From: Anaerolineales bacterium
GTDB lineage: Bacteria; Chloroflexota; Anaerolineae; 4572-78; J111
Length of the DNA stretch: 64,000 bases
Assembly: GCA_015075405.1 (NCBI GenBank)
Contig: JABTUK010000002.1
Location: forward strand, 434,001-498,000
Reading direction: 5' to 3'
Positions 37,365-47,199 of this stretch are shown one piece after another; positions within the stretch are counted from its first letter, which is position 1; each line of letters starts with the position of its first letter. The notes below the pieces were generated by a model that searched no databases, was not told the origin of the DNA, and worked only from the letters and a program-made list of their open reading frames with translations. A program made the translations under genes and the position numbers.

Positions 37365-40070
37365 ATGAGTTTGCCAACCCGACTGCGCTTGTGGACTATC
37401 GTTATTATTGCCGGCGTGCTCTATTTGCTGGCCCAGTTTGGCGTCGGCCTTTACACCGATTTCCTCTGGTTTCAGCATCTCAATCTGGATAGCGTCTTTT
37501 TAACCGGCCTGTGGGCGCGGGTAGGGGTGGGGTTGGCGGTGGCCGGGCCGGTGGTGGTTTTGTTCTGGCTCAATGTTTTTATCGCCCGCTGGCAGTCGGT
37601 GCAAAATGTGCTTTTCTTTAGCGATGAAACACTGGTGGCCCAGCGTTTTATTGTCTGGCTTACCTGGGCCGCCGGTCTGGTACTCGGCTGGCTGGTGGCA
37701 GTAGCAGCCTCCAACGATTGGCTGCTATTTCTGCGGTTTCTCAACCGCCAGTCTTTCAATCTGGCCGACCCTATTTTTAATATGGATGTCGGCTTTTATA
37801 TTTTTAGCCTGCCGGTTTATCATTTTGTCCAGCGCTGGCTGGTAATTGCCCTCTTCCTGTCGCTGATTGGCGCGGCGGCCATTTATGCTCTGGCCCAGCA
37901 GAACAACCTAACCGAAGGCCGCCTGGTTATTTTGCCCCACGTCCAGTTGCACCTTGCCGTTTTAGGTATCTTTATCTTTCTGGCTTTTGCGGTGGGTCAC
38001 TGGCTGGATCGGTTTGACCTGATGTACTCAACGCGCGGGGTTGCCTTTGGGGCCAGCTATACCGACATCAATGTTGCGCTGCCGGCGTTGTGGGTAATGA
38101 TTGCCATTGCGGTGATTGCCGCCGGGATTTTGCTGGTCAATATCTTTTTGCGGCGCGCGGCCCTCAGTTTACTGGCCGTGTTCATTTGGATTGTGACCGG
38201 GATTGTCGGCGCGGGTTTTATTCCGGGGCTGGTCCAGCGTTACATGGTCGAACCCAACGAGTTGGCCAGCGAAGCCCCCTATATTGAAAACAACATCCGC
38301 TTTACCAACCTGGCCTACGGCCTCGACCGGGTGCAGGAGCGTGATTTTAGCGAGGTAGCGCCTCTGTCTAGCGAAATGCTGACCGATAACGAAGCAACCT
38401 TGAAAAACATCCGGCTGTGGGATTACCGGCCGCTGCAGCAAACCTACCAGCAAATTCAGGCTATTCGCCTGTATTATCGCTTTTTTGATATTGACCTGGA
38501 CCGCTACACCATCAACGACGAAATTCGCCAGGTAGCCCTCGCCGCCCGCGAGCTGGATGTCAGCCGGTTGCAAGACCCCACCTGGGTCACTCAGCGGCTG
38601 CAATTTACGCATGGCTATGGGGCGGTGGTCAACCCGGTCAACGAAGTCACCGGCGATGGGCTGCCGCTGTTATGGGTCAAAGATTTGCCGCCCGAGTCAT
38701 CGGTGGGGCTGGATATTACCCGCCCCGAAATTTATCACGGTGAGGGCACTGCCGACTATGTTTTTGTGCAAACTCAGGAGCGTGAATTTAGTTACCCCAG
38801 CGGCGACCAGAACGTTTATACCAATTACGAAGGCAGCGGCGGCGTTGTGCTCGACAGCTACCTCAAGCGGCTGGCCTTTGCCCTGCGCCTGGCCGATGTG
38901 AACATGCTGCTCAGCCAGGATTTTACGCCCACCAGCCGGGTGATGCTCTTTCGCAACATTACTGACCGCGCCCGCCACATTGCGCCGTTTCTGCGCTACG
39001 ACAGCGACCCCTATCTCATCATCAACCCGGACGGCCAACTCTACTGGCTGCTCGACGCCTACACCACCTCTAATCTTTTTCCTTATTCGGAGCCGATTGG
39101 CGACCTCAATTACATCCGCAACTCGGTTAAAGTAGTAATTGACGCCTATAACGGGACGCCCACTTTTTATGTGATTGATCCCACCGACCCGCTGATTCAA
39201 TCTTACCTGGCGATTTTCCCCGGTCTCTTTACCCCGCTGGCCGATATGCCCGACTGGCTGCGCGCTCACCTGCGCTACCCCGAAGACCTTTTCACCATTC
39301 AGGCCCGGCTGTTTCAAACCTACCATATGCGGGATGTCAATGTGTTTTATAACAAGGAAGATCTGTGGCAGACGCCCAAGGAAACCTTTGCTGGCAATAC
39401 CCAAGATGTCGAACCTTATTATGTGGTGCTCCGCCTGCCCGGTGAGACGCAAAATGAATATGTGCTGACCCAACCTTTTACCCCTAACACCAAAGACAAT
39501 TTGATTGCCTGGCTGGCCGCTCGCTCCGATGGTGAAAATTACGGCCAGCTGATCGTTTATCGCTTCCCCAAGCAGGAGTTGGTTTTTGGACCGCTGCAAA
39601 TCGAAGGGCGGATTGATCAAGACCCGGAAATTTCGGCTCAGATTACCTTGTGGAGTCAAAGCGGCTCGCAGGTAATTCGGGGCAACCTGTTGGTGCTGCC
39701 GATAGACAACTCACTGCTCTACGTAGAGCCGCTCTATCTCCAGGCTGTCAACGGCCAGATCCCTGAACTCAAGCGGGTGATTGTCGTTTCCGGGGATCGA
39801 GTGGTCATGCGTGAGACGCTGGCTGCGGGCTTACAGGCGCTCTTTGGCGAGGCTGGCCCGCCGCTCACCTCGACCCAATCTCCCACCCCTCCCGCTGTTC
39901 CCACCGAACCCCTGAGTGATGATCTCAACCAACTCGCCATTACCGCCTCCAATCATTACGAGGCCGCCCAGAAAGCGCTCCAAAATGGCGATTGGGCCAC
40001 CTACGGCGAGGAACTGGAAAAAATGAAAGCAGCCCTCGATGCCCTGGTTCGCTTGACCAGCGAGCAGTAG
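37365..40070 (+). CDS. UPF0182 family integral membrane protein
   Basis: 901 residues, the normal length for UPF0182. About seven helices in the first 310 residues (for example LWTIVIIAGVLYLLAQFGVG) are followed by a large soluble domain with family-like segments: VEPNELASEAPYIENNIRFT, NLRLWDYRP-like IRLWDYRPLQQTYQQIQAI, FTHGYGAVVNPVNEVT and NITDRARHIAPFLRYDSDPY. The C-terminus (about 850-901) is a Pro-rich linker and helix ending in ALVRLTSEQ. Function of the family is unknown. I start at the ATG at 37365; longer in-frame extensions overlap the upstream gene and repeat and are unlikely. Confidence 0.9.
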   Translation: MSLPTRLRLWTIVIIAGVLYLLAQFGVGLYTDFLWFQHLNLDSVFLTGLWARVGVGLAVAGPVVVLFWLNVFIARWQSVQNVLFFSDETLVAQRFIVWLTWAAGLVLGWLVAVAASNDWLLFLRFLNRQSFNLADPIFNMDVGFYIFSLPVYHFVQRWLVIALFLSLIGAAAIYALAQQNNLTEGRLVILPHVQLHLAVLGIFIFLAFAVGHWLDRFDLMYSTRGVAFGASYTDINVALPALWVMIAIAVIAAGILLVNIFLRRAALSLLAVFIWIVTGIVGAGFIPGLVQRYMVEPNELASEAPYIENNIRFTNLAYGLDRVQERDFSEVAPLSSEMLTDNEATLKNIRLWDYRPLQQTYQQIQAIRLYYRFFDIDLDRYTINDEIRQVALAARELDVSRLQDPTWVTQRLQFTHGYGAVVNPVNEVTGDGLPLLWVKDLPPESSVGLDITRPEIYHGEGTADYVFVQTQEREFSYPSGDQNVYTNYEGSGGVVLDSYLKRLAFALRLADVNMLLSQDFTPTSRVMLFRNITDRARHIAPFLRYDSDPYLIINPDGQLYWLLDAYTTSNLFPYSEPIGDLNYIRNSVKVVIDAYNGTPTFYVIDPTDPLIQSYLAIFPGLFTPLADMPDWLRAHLRYPEDLFTIQARLFQTYHMRDVNVFYNKEDLWQTPKETFAGNTQDVEPYYVVLRLPGETQNEYVLTQPFTPNTKDNLIAWLAARSDGENYGQLIVYRFPKQELVFGPLQIEGRIDQDPEISAQITLWSQSGSQVIRGNLLVLPIDNSLLYVEPLYLQAVNGQIPELKRVIVVSGDRVVMRETLAAGLQALFGEAGPPLTSTQSPTPPAVPTEPLSDDLNQLAITASNHYEAAQKALQNGDWATYGEELEKMKAALDALVRLTSEQ

Positions 40071-40103
40071 CCAGCTTTTTTGTTAACCTATACCTGCCCC
40101 AAT

Positions 40104-40184
40104 TCTCACGCTAAGGCGCAAAGAACGCCAAGTTTTTAAGCTGATGCCGGACTTTTCTTTGCGGCTTTGCGACTTGGCGAGAGC
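40104..40184. repeat. Palindromic repeat, family E copy 2
   Basis: Left arm TCTCACGCTAAGGCGCAAAG with AACGCCAAG; right arm CTTTGCGGCTTTGCG with ACTTGGCGAGAG. It lies between convergent genes. Confidence 0.7.
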
Positions 40185-40226
40185 TTTTACCCCCAAAATA
40201 GTCAGGTGTAGGGTAGTGAACTGGTT

Positions 40227-41639
40227 TTACTCTGTTTTTAACCGCTGCAAATCTGTCAAAGCTTTATCCCTGAAAAGGCCCGACGTGTCCCAATCAACCA
40301 CCCGTTGGTACTCGGTGGCTGCTTCCGTCATTCGCCCGCTGACTTCCAACTGCCGCGCCAGGTGATACCGAGCGCTGATTAAATCAGGGTTCAAAGCCAG
40401 GGCTTGGCGTAGGGCCGCTTCGCCTCCCTCGGGTGCGCCGGTTAAAAACTGCATCCAGCCCAGCAGATCATACGCTTCGGCGTTATTTTTATCCGTTTCG
40501 ATAATCGCCTCAGCCGCCGGAATACCTCCCTCGGCCATGTTGTAGCCCCAATTGGCGTAAAACTGAGCCTGCAATAACCTGAACCGAAGGTCATCTTCAG
40601 AAACCTGCACCGCCGCCTGATACCAGATTTCGGCCGTGGACAGTTCGCCTTTTTTGGCCTTGGTCTCAGCCATTTCGGCATAAAAGGCGGCGTTGTCTGG
40701 GGCCAGGGTGACGGCTTGATGGAAGGAAGCTTCGGCGGCCTTCAAAGCCCCTTGTTGGCGCAAGTAAAGCCCCTCAAAATATAGCGGCAAAGCCGAGTCA
40801 GGATCGGCCTGGCGCGCCTGTTCAAATAGCTCAAGCGCAGGCCTGCCTGCCTGCGCCTGGGCATATCCCAGAAAAGCCAGCGTTTCGGCGTCAGCGGTTT
40901 TCTGTTCTTCCCTGGCAATTGTCAAGGCGTGGATCGCCAGCGGCCACACCTGGGCCTGGGCCAGGGCAATGCCGGTCGCTTTGGCTACCTCGGCCTGGGC
41001 CGACGCCTTATCAAACGGCTGCAGGGCCGCCAAAAGATAATCCCGCCGGCTCGCCAGTTCGCCCGCTGCGGGTATAGCCTGCAAATATGCCATCGCTGCA
41101 GCCCAATCCGTCGGCGCTGTCAATGCCGCCAGATACCACTGCGCTTCTGGATCGGTTTGCCGGCGCTGCTGCTCCAGAAAAGCTTCCCTGGCTGCCTCAA
41201 AATCAAACAGGGCCAGATGAGTCCGGCCCAAGCCGGTCCATGCCTTTGGCCCAGGCGGGGTAATGGTGGCTGCCTCCTGCCACAGGTCAAGCGCCTCGCG
41301 CAGGCGACCCTGATGGTAGAGCGTCTCGGCCAGCCCGGCCAGAGCCGGCCCCTGCCTGGGCGCGCGCGCCAGGGCGCGGTTAAAAGCGTCCTCCGCCAGC
41401 AGCCAGCGCCGTTGGGCCAGGTAAATCTGGCCGATTTTCAGCAAAGGTTCGGGCCGGTTGAGGTAGGTCTGGGCTGCTTCTTCCAGCGCGGCGGCGGCTT
41501 CGGTGTAGCGCCGCTCGCTGAGCAGCGGCTCCGCTCGACTCATCAGGCTGGCCAGAGAGGCAGGCTGAGGTTTGGGCGTGCAGGAAAGCCCAGCGAACAG
41601 CAAAAGAATTATCCATCCTGGCAGAAATTTATTGAACAT
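40227..41639 (-). CDS. Secreted or lipid-anchored TPR protein
   Basis: 470 residues. The N-terminus is hydrophobic (LPGWIILLLFAGLSC) with a Cys after a weak lipobox-like end (GLSC; the -3 residue is not the usual Leu), so anchoring by lipid is possible but not sure. The rest is about twelve tetratricopeptide units (for example AEPLLSERRYTEAAAALEEA and GQIYLAQRRWLLAEDAFNRA), giving a superhelical protein-interaction scaffold. No enzymatic domain is seen. It is convergent with the UPF0182 gene, with no hairpin terminator seen between them, only repeat E2. Confidence 0.85.
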   Translation of the reverse strand: MFNKFLPGWIILLLFAGLSCTPKPQPASLASLMSRAEPLLSERRYTEAAAALEEAAQTYLNRPEPLLKIGQIYLAQRRWLLAEDAFNRALARAPRQGPALAGLAETLYHQGRLREALDLWQEAATITPPGPKAWTGLGRTHLALFDFEAAREAFLEQQRRQTDPEAQWYLAALTAPTDWAAAMAYLQAIPAAGELASRRDYLLAALQPFDKASAQAEVAKATGIALAQAQVWPLAIHALTIAREEQKTADAETLAFLGYAQAQAGRPALELFEQARQADPDSALPLYFEGLYLRQQGALKAAEASFHQAVTLAPDNAAFYAEMAETKAKKGELSTAEIWYQAAVQVSEDDLRFRLLQAQFYANWGYNMAEGGIPAAEAIIETDKNNAEAYDLLGWMQFLTGAPEGGEAALRQALALNPDLISARYHLARQLEVSGRMTEAATEYQRVVDWDTSGLFRDKALTDLQRLKTE

Positions 41640-41739
41640 AAACTTTTGAAATGTCGGACCTTGTTGTTGTCAGAGGCATTATAACACAAAGTCCATCCGA
41701 GACTGAAGCATCAAGGCATATTCCTCAACCGATGTTGTA

Positions 41740-41748
41740 TGATATAAT
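41740..41748 (+). promoter_or_regulatory. Candidate extended -10 promoter element
   Basis: TGATATAAT without a good -35 box, 145 nt before the propeller hybrid kinase. Confidence 0.4.
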
Positions 41749-41892
41749 ATTCTCAACACTGTGAAACAAGATGGTATAGATACCCGGAAAGGTTCTTTCC
41801 AAGGTTTTGGGCCGGGATCAGGGGGTTTTTTCTTTCTTTTTTATCCCCCAATCCCCTAACCCCGGCGAAAATTTTCTAGAGGACTATATGAG

Positions 41893-44800
41893 ATGAACCG
41901 ATTTCTCCTATTTTTCATTCCATTCTTCTTACTGCATCTCAGCAATCCAACCCCAATCTCTGCCCAGGGCGGCGCTGAGGCAACCTCAACCGGCCTCGAG
42001 CCGGCCATACACTTCACCCACCTCACCTCCGACGACGGCCTGGCTCAAAATTCGGTGGAGGCCATCCTGCAAGATCGCCAGGGCTTTATGTGGATTGGCA
42101 CACCGGCCGGGTTGAGCCGGTTCGACGGCTACCGCTTCACCACCTATAAACATGACCCTGCTAACCCCAACAGTCTGAGTCACAATCACATCCGTGACCT
42201 TTTTGAAGACCAAGAGGGGCTGATTTGGATTGCCACCGAAGGCGGCGGCGTTAACAAATTTGATCCCCGCACCGAAACCTTCACCCGTTATCTGCCCGAC
42301 CCAAAGAACCCCAACAGCCTGGCGGGAGATCGGGTGTTTACCATTTTTCAAGATAGCGCCGGCAATTTCTGGTTTGTCGGCGGCGGGTTGACCGGCCTCA
42401 ATAAGTTCAACCCCGCCACCCAGACCTACACCCGCTATGTGTCTGATCCCAATAATCCCGCTACCTTTCAAGGCGGCGGAGTGTGGGACATGCTCGAAGA
42501 TGAGGCGGGCAATCTGTGGCTGGCTGCCACCAACCTTTTGGCCAAGTACAATCCCACTACGGAGGATTTTACCTACTATCAGCCGTCCACCCCCGAGGAA
42601 GCGCGACTGGCCGTGCTTCACCGGGATGCCGCCGGCAACCTCTGGGCCGCCGGCACGGCTGGTCTTTACCAGTTCGACCCTCAACGTGAAACGTTTACCC
42701 ACTACCCCGCCCCGCGTGGGGTGGATGACCTGCTGGAGGATGAGGCAGGCAACTTCTGGCTGGCCGCCCGGAGCGGTCTTTATGTGTTTGACCCGCGAAC
42801 CGGACAGATGCTTCATCACTACTACCACGAGGCAACCCAGGTGGATAGTTTGAGTGATGACAGTCTGACCGAACTGTACCGGGACCGGGCCGGCGTGTTA
42901 TGGATTGGCACAGGTGAGGCCGGCCTGAACCTGTACGATCCTCTCCAGGCCCGCTTTGCCCACTATCGCCACAACCCGAATACCTCGGCAAGTTTGGCGG
43001 CAAATACGGTAGACGCCCTCTATGTCGCTGCTGAGGGCCGCTTGTGGCTGGGTGTTGGGAACGCGCTCGACTTGATTGACTTCGCCAATGGTCAAGTAAG
43101 GCATTATCCCCTGACGGCAGAGGGCATGATTAACGCTATATACCAGGACCGGGCCGGCCTGGTCTGGCTGGGCCTGAGCGGTTTTCGGCTTTACCGTTTT
43201 GACCCCGCGACCGGTCAATTTACGCCGTACCCCTTCAAAACAGCGGTGAACAGGCCGACTCCGCCCAAGTCCATCGTGGACTTTTATGAAGATAAGGCGG
43301 GGGCGTTATGGATTGCGGTGGACCACGATGGCCTGTATCAGCTTGACCCCTCGCGCCAGAAGGTTCAATTTTATGAAGGGCCACCATCGCTCAGCGCCCT
43401 GACCGCCGGCGCGCCTTACGCCACTGCGCCCCGGCCTCCCATCACCGATTTATACGGAGACCGGACAGGCCAGATTTGGATTAGCACCCTGAACGGCTTT
43501 AGTCGCTTTGATCCAGGCAGCGGAACCTATCGTCACTATCGAGCCAGGGCGGGGGACGCCGGCCCGGATAGCTATATGGAAGCTGTCCTTGAAGACAGAA
43601 ACGACCTCATTTGGGTAGCCTCCCGCGATGGCCTCATCCGCTTTGACCCCAATACTGAAACAGCCAAGTATTACACCGAAACAGAGGGCCTGCCGACGGC
43701 CTACATAGTCGGCTTGCTGCAAGACCAGAGCGGCAACCTGTGGCTCAGTACCAAAAAAGGACTGGTCAAATTTGACCCTCAGACCGAGACCTTTCGCCAT
43801 TACGACGCCGCCGACGGCCTGCAAGGTAATGAATTTACCGCGCGAGCCTTCGGGCGGGCCGCCGATGGACGCATGTTTTTTGGGGGAACCAACGGCCTGA
43901 CTGCTTTCTACCCGGAGCAAATTAACGATAACCCTTACCAGCCCCCAGTGGTGCTAACCGGCTTTCAGCTTTTTAACAAGCCGGTGTTGCCCGGCCGAGG
44001 CCCCCTATTACCGCAAGCCCTCTGGCAAACTGACAAACTGACCCTACAGCCCGATATGAACGTCATTACCTTTGAGTTTGCCGCCCTTAGCTACGCCGCC
44101 CCGGCCAAGAATCGTTATCGCTACCGGCTGGAAGGCTTCGAATCGGCCTGGAATGAGGTGGGCAGTGACCGCCGCTTTGCTACCTACACCAACCTGCCCC
44201 CCGGTGAGTACGTTTTTCGGGTGCAAGGGAGCAACAACAACGGTGTCTGGAGTGACCAGGAGGCTCGGCTTAACGTCGTCATGTTGCCGCCCTGGTGGGA
44301 TACGCTCTGGTCTCGAGCGGCGGCGTTGCTGGGGCTGGTCGGCCTGGTTTATGGGGGCTACCGCTGGCGAGTCCAATCTATTGAAAGACGAAACCGGCTG
44401 CTTGAGTCTCAGGTGGCCGTCCGGACGCGGGAATTGACCGAACGCACGGAAGACCTGGCCCAATCCTACGCCCTGTTAGAGCAAGAAGTTATTGAACGCC
44501 AGCGGGCGCAGGAGCAGTTGCTGCAGGCCAAAGCCCTGGCTGAAGAGCGAAGCCAGGCCGCCGAAGCCGCTAACCGGGCCAAAAGCGCCTTTTTAGCCAA
44601 TATGAGCCATGAACTGCGCTCGCCCCTCAACATTATTCTGGGCTTTGCCCAGGTGATGGTTCGCAGCCAAACGCTGTCGTCGGAACAGCGGGAAAACCTG
44701 CGCATTATCAGCCGCAGCGGCGAACACCTGCTTTCGCTCATCAATCAAGTGCTCGATTTTTCCAAAATTGAAGCGGGACGTATCAGCCTTAATGAAAACG

Positions 44801-46014
44801 ACTTTGATTTATATCACTTGCTGACCGACTTGGAGGACATGTTTTCTCTGAAAGCCAGCGACAAAGGGCTGCGTCTCATCTTCGACCAACCCGCTGACCT
44901 GCCCCGTTACATTCGCACCGACGAGGTGAAATTACGCCAGGTTTTGATCAATCTGCTCAGCAACGCGTTGAAGTTCATAGAACGGGGCGAAGTAACCTTA
45001 ACTGCAAGGATGAAGGATGAAGGCGGAAGGATGAAAGAAGAAGATATAAATAATCTTCATCCTTCATCCTTCATCCTTCAGATTTCCATCTCAGACACCG
45101 GCCCCGGTATTGCCCCCGATGAAATGGACCACCTCTTTGAAGCCTTTGTCCAAACAGAAACCGGCCGGCAAATGGGAGAAGGCACCGGCCTGGGGCTGCC
45201 GATTAGCCGCAAATTTGTGCAACTCATGGGCGGCGACATCACTGTTGAAAGCGAAGTAGGCCATGGCACAACTTTCAAAGTTGAGGTTAAAGTCCAGTTA
45301 GTAGATAAATCTGAAATCGTAAATCGTAAATCCACAATCGAAAATCGCGTTGTTGCCCTGGAGCCGGGCCAGCCCCAGTATCGAATTTTGGTGGTGGACG
45401 ACCAATGGGCCAACCGGCAATTGCTGGTTAAACTCCTCAGCCCACTCGGTTTTGACCTGCGTGAAGCCGAAAATGGTCAACAAGCTTTGGAAATCTGGCA
45501 GGAGTTTGCGCCGCAGCTCATCTGGATGGATATGCGGATGCCGGTCATGGACGGCTACCAGGCCGCCCAACGCATTAAAGCGACCACGCAGGGGCAGGCT
45601 ACGGCCATTATCGCCCTGACGGCCAGCGCTTTTGAAGAGGAGCGGGCGGTAGTCTTATCGGCAGGCTGCGATGACTTTTTGCGCAAGCCTTTCCGCGAAG
45701 CCGATATTTTTGCCCTCATGCGCAAACATATCGGGGTCAGGTTTGTCTATGCGGCAGACAGCCAACCGGCAGCCGCGCCGGAGAGCCGGGAAAAATTCCT
45801 GCTTGAAGATTTAGCCTCTGGCAGGGCCGATTTGCCCGCCGAACTGCTGGCGCAGCTTATCGAAGGGGCAGAGCTGGGCGATATCGAATTGATTGACCAG
45901 ACCATTGCCGAAATTCGTCCGCTCCACTCGGCGCTGGCCGACGAATTGGCCCGCCTGGCTCATCATTTTGAGTACGACAAAATCATAAAGCTGATTCGAG
46001 GAGGGGCTGCATGA
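41893..46014 (+). CDS. Two-component propeller hybrid histidine kinase (HTCS-like)
   Basis: 1373 residues. A signal peptide is followed by a periplasmic double propeller of Reg_prop repeats (about 40-690; DGLAQNSVEAILQDRQGFMW, GLIWIATEGGGVNKFDPRTE). Then come a Y_Y_Y domain (about 720-800; NRYRYRLEGFESAW), one membrane helix (near 810-828) and a coiled coil. HisKA has SHELRSPLNIILGF near 905. The HATPase has N box VLINLLSNALKF (about 1015), G1 DTGPGIAPDE (about 1067) and G2 EGTGLGLPISRK (about 1097). The receiver (about 1164-1280) has Asp in IWMDMRMPVMDGY, and the protein ends in a short helical tail. In Bacteroidota this layout senses polysaccharide fragments. Two short inserts made from stuttering repeats interrupt the catalytic domain and the linker before the receiver. 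It overlaps the next gene by four bases. Confidence 0.94.
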   Translation: MNRFLLFFIPFFLLHLSNPTPISAQGGAEATSTGLEPAIHFTHLTSDDGLAQNSVEAILQDRQGFMWIGTPAGLSRFDGYRFTTYKHDPANPNSLSHNHIRDLFEDQEGLIWIATEGGGVNKFDPRTETFTRYLPDPKNPNSLAGDRVFTIFQDSAGNFWFVGGGLTGLNKFNPATQTYTRYVSDPNNPATFQGGGVWDMLEDEAGNLWLAATNLLAKYNPTTEDFTYYQPSTPEEARLAVLHRDAAGNLWAAGTAGLYQFDPQRETFTHYPAPRGVDDLLEDEAGNFWLAARSGLYVFDPRTGQMLHHYYHEATQVDSLSDDSLTELYRDRAGVLWIGTGEAGLNLYDPLQARFAHYRHNPNTSASLAANTVDALYVAAEGRLWLGVGNALDLIDFANGQVRHYPLTAEGMINAIYQDRAGLVWLGLSGFRLYRFDPATGQFTPYPFKTAVNRPTPPKSIVDFYEDKAGALWIAVDHDGLYQLDPSRQKVQFYEGPPSLSALTAGAPYATAPRPPITDLYGDRTGQIWISTLNGFSRFDPGSGTYRHYRARAGDAGPDSYMEAVLEDRNDLIWVASRDGLIRFDPNTETAKYYTETEGLPTAYIVGLLQDQSGNLWLSTKKGLVKFDPQTETFRHYDAADGLQGNEFTARAFGRAADGRMFFGGTNGLTAFYPEQINDNPYQPPVVLTGFQLFNKPVLPGRGPLLPQALWQTDKLTLQPDMNVITFEFAALSYAAPAKNRYRYRLEGFESAWNEVGSDRRFATYTNLPPGEYVFRVQGSNNNGVWSDQEARLNVVMLPPWWDTLWSRAAALLGLVGLVYGGYRWRVQSIERRNRLLESQVAVRTRELTERTEDLAQSYALLEQEVIERQRAQEQLLQAKALAEERSQAAEAANRAKSAFLANMSHELRSPLNIILGFAQVMVRSQTLSSEQRENLRIISRSGEHLLSLINQVLDFSKIEAGRISLNENDFDLYHLLTDLEDMFSLKASDKGLRLIFDQPADLPRYIRTDEVKLRQVLINLLSNALKFIERGEVTLTARMKDEGGRMKEEDINNLHPSSFILQISISDTGPGIAPDEMDHLFEAFVQTETGRQMGEGTGLGLPISRKFVQLMGGDITVESEVGHGTTFKVEVKVQLVDKSEIVNRKSTIENRVVALEPGQPQYRILVVDDQWANRQLLVKLLSPLGFDLREAENGQQALEIWQEFAPQLIWMDMRMPVMDGYQAAQRIKATTQGQATAIIALTASAFEEERAVVLSAGCDDFLRKPFREADIFALMRKHIGVRFVYAADSQPAAAPESREKFLLEDLASGRADLPAELLAQLIEGAELGDIELIDQTIAEIRPLHSALADELARLAHHFEYDKIIKLIRGGAA
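45003..45082. repeat. Stuttering palindrome inside the HATPase coding region
   Basis: AAGGATGAAGG words on the left and CTTCATCCTTCATCC words on the right form a hairpin. In frame they encode RMKDEGGRMKEED and LHPSSFIL between the N and G1 boxes. Confidence 0.75.
45306..45346. repeat. Short AATCGTAAATC stutter in a linker of the same gene
   Basis: Repeats of ATCGTAAATC-like words encode KSEIVNRKSTIENR between the HATPase domain and the receiver. Confidence 0.65.
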
Positions 46015-47123
46015 ACGAGGTCAAAAAAAAATCCATTTTAGTGGTGGATGACACCCCGGCGAATCTGCGGCTGTTGGTCGAGATGTTGACCCAGCACGGG
46101 TACCGAGTCCGCCCGGCCTCAACGGGTGAGTGGGCCTTGACCACCGTCCAAAAGGAGTTGCCCGATTTGATTCTGCTCGACATTATGATGCCCCAGTTGG
46201 ACGGTTACGAAGTCTGCCGGCGGTTAAAGGCCGATGAACGAACCCGCTCAATTCCGGTTATTTTTATCAGCGCCCTGGACGAAATTTTTGATAAGATGAC
46301 CGCCTTTTCCATCGGCGGGGTAGATTACATCACCAAACCCTTTCAGGTTGAAGAGGTGCTGGCCCGGGTCCGTACCCATCTTGGCCTGGAAGAAATGCGC
46401 CAAACCTTACAAGCGCAAAATCGGCAACTCCAGGAGCAGAACCAGGAATTGGATGCTTTTGCTCACACCGTAGCTCATGACCTTAAAAGCCCTCTGGCTA
46501 AAGCTCTGGCCTCGTTGAGCCTCATGCAGGAGTGTCTGCCCGATTTAGATGAAGATATGCGCCAATTGCTGCAAATCAGCATCAATGCCAGCCGTAAAAT
46601 GAACAATATCATTGATGAACTGCTGCTGTTAGCCGGGGTGCGCCGAGCAGCGGTGCAGATGGCTCCGGTGAATATGGCCGAGGTGGTTAACCAGGCCCTT
46701 AGCCGTCTCTCCCCTATGATTGACCAATATCAGCCCAAACTCGTAGTGGCGGATAGCTGGCCTGTAGCGCAAGGGTATGCTCCCTGGCTTGAGGAAGTCT
46801 GGGCCAACTATCTCAGCAATGGTTTGAAATACGGCGGACAACCACCCCGTTTAGAATTGGGAGCGACTCCTCAAGGCGACGGCGCAGTTCGTTTTTGGGT
46901 GCGGGATTATGGGCCGGGCCTTAGCCCAGAGACGCAGGCCCAGCTTTTTACCGAATTTACCCGGCTCACCTCGGTTCGCGTTGAGGGGCATGGCCTGGGC
47001 CTTTCTATTGTCCGCCGCATCATGAACAAACTGGGCGGTCACTGCGGCGTCGAAAGCGCACCGGGGCAAGGAAGTGAGTTCTATTTTACGTTGAGGGGAG
47101 TTGAGGGAACTCAAGGGAACTGA
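46011..47123 (+). CDS. REC-HisKA-HATPase sensor kinase
   Basis: 370 residues. N-terminal receiver (about 1-125) with Asp in LILLDIMMPQLDGY, Thr replaced in the FISALDEIFDKM region, and Lys in YITKPFQVEE. A coiled coil follows, then a HisKA of the phytochrome type (LDAFAHTVAHDLKSPLAKAL) and a HATPase domain (NYLSNGLKYGG, RDYGPGLSPE, GHGLGLSIVRRIM). It should take phosphate from the adjacent propeller kinase through its receiver. The ATG overlaps the TGA of that gene. Its receiver shares a 116-bp segment with one mismatch with the next gene's receiver. Confidence 0.93.
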   Translation: MNEVKKKSILVVDDTPANLRLLVEMLTQHGYRVRPASTGEWALTTVQKELPDLILLDIMMPQLDGYEVCRRLKADERTRSIPVIFISALDEIFDKMTAFSIGGVDYITKPFQVEEVLARVRTHLGLEEMRQTLQAQNRQLQEQNQELDAFAHTVAHDLKSPLAKALASLSLMQECLPDLDEDMRQLLQISINASRKMNNIIDELLLLAGVRRAAVQMAPVNMAEVVNQALSRLSPMIDQYQPKLVVADSWPVAQGYAPWLEEVWANYLSNGLKYGGQPPRLELGATPQGDGAVRFWVRDYGPGLSPETQAQLFTEFTRLTSVRVEGHGLGLSIVRRIMNKLGGHCGVESAPGQGSEFYFTLRGVEGTQGN

Positions 47124-47192
47124 AGGAACTCTTCTTTAGTTTCCCTGAGTTCCTTCAGTGCCCTCAGTGCCTTTGAGTTCCTTTTTTAAGGT
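47098..47192. repeat. Stuttering palindrome (GGAACTCAAGGGAACTGAAGG type)
   Basis: The left arm of GGGAACTGAAGGAACTC-like words begins inside the last codons of the kinase gene. The right arm (GAGTTCCTTCAGTGCCC) ends just before the next gene's ribosome-binding region. Confidence 0.7.
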
Positions 47193-47199
47193 AGTCCAA

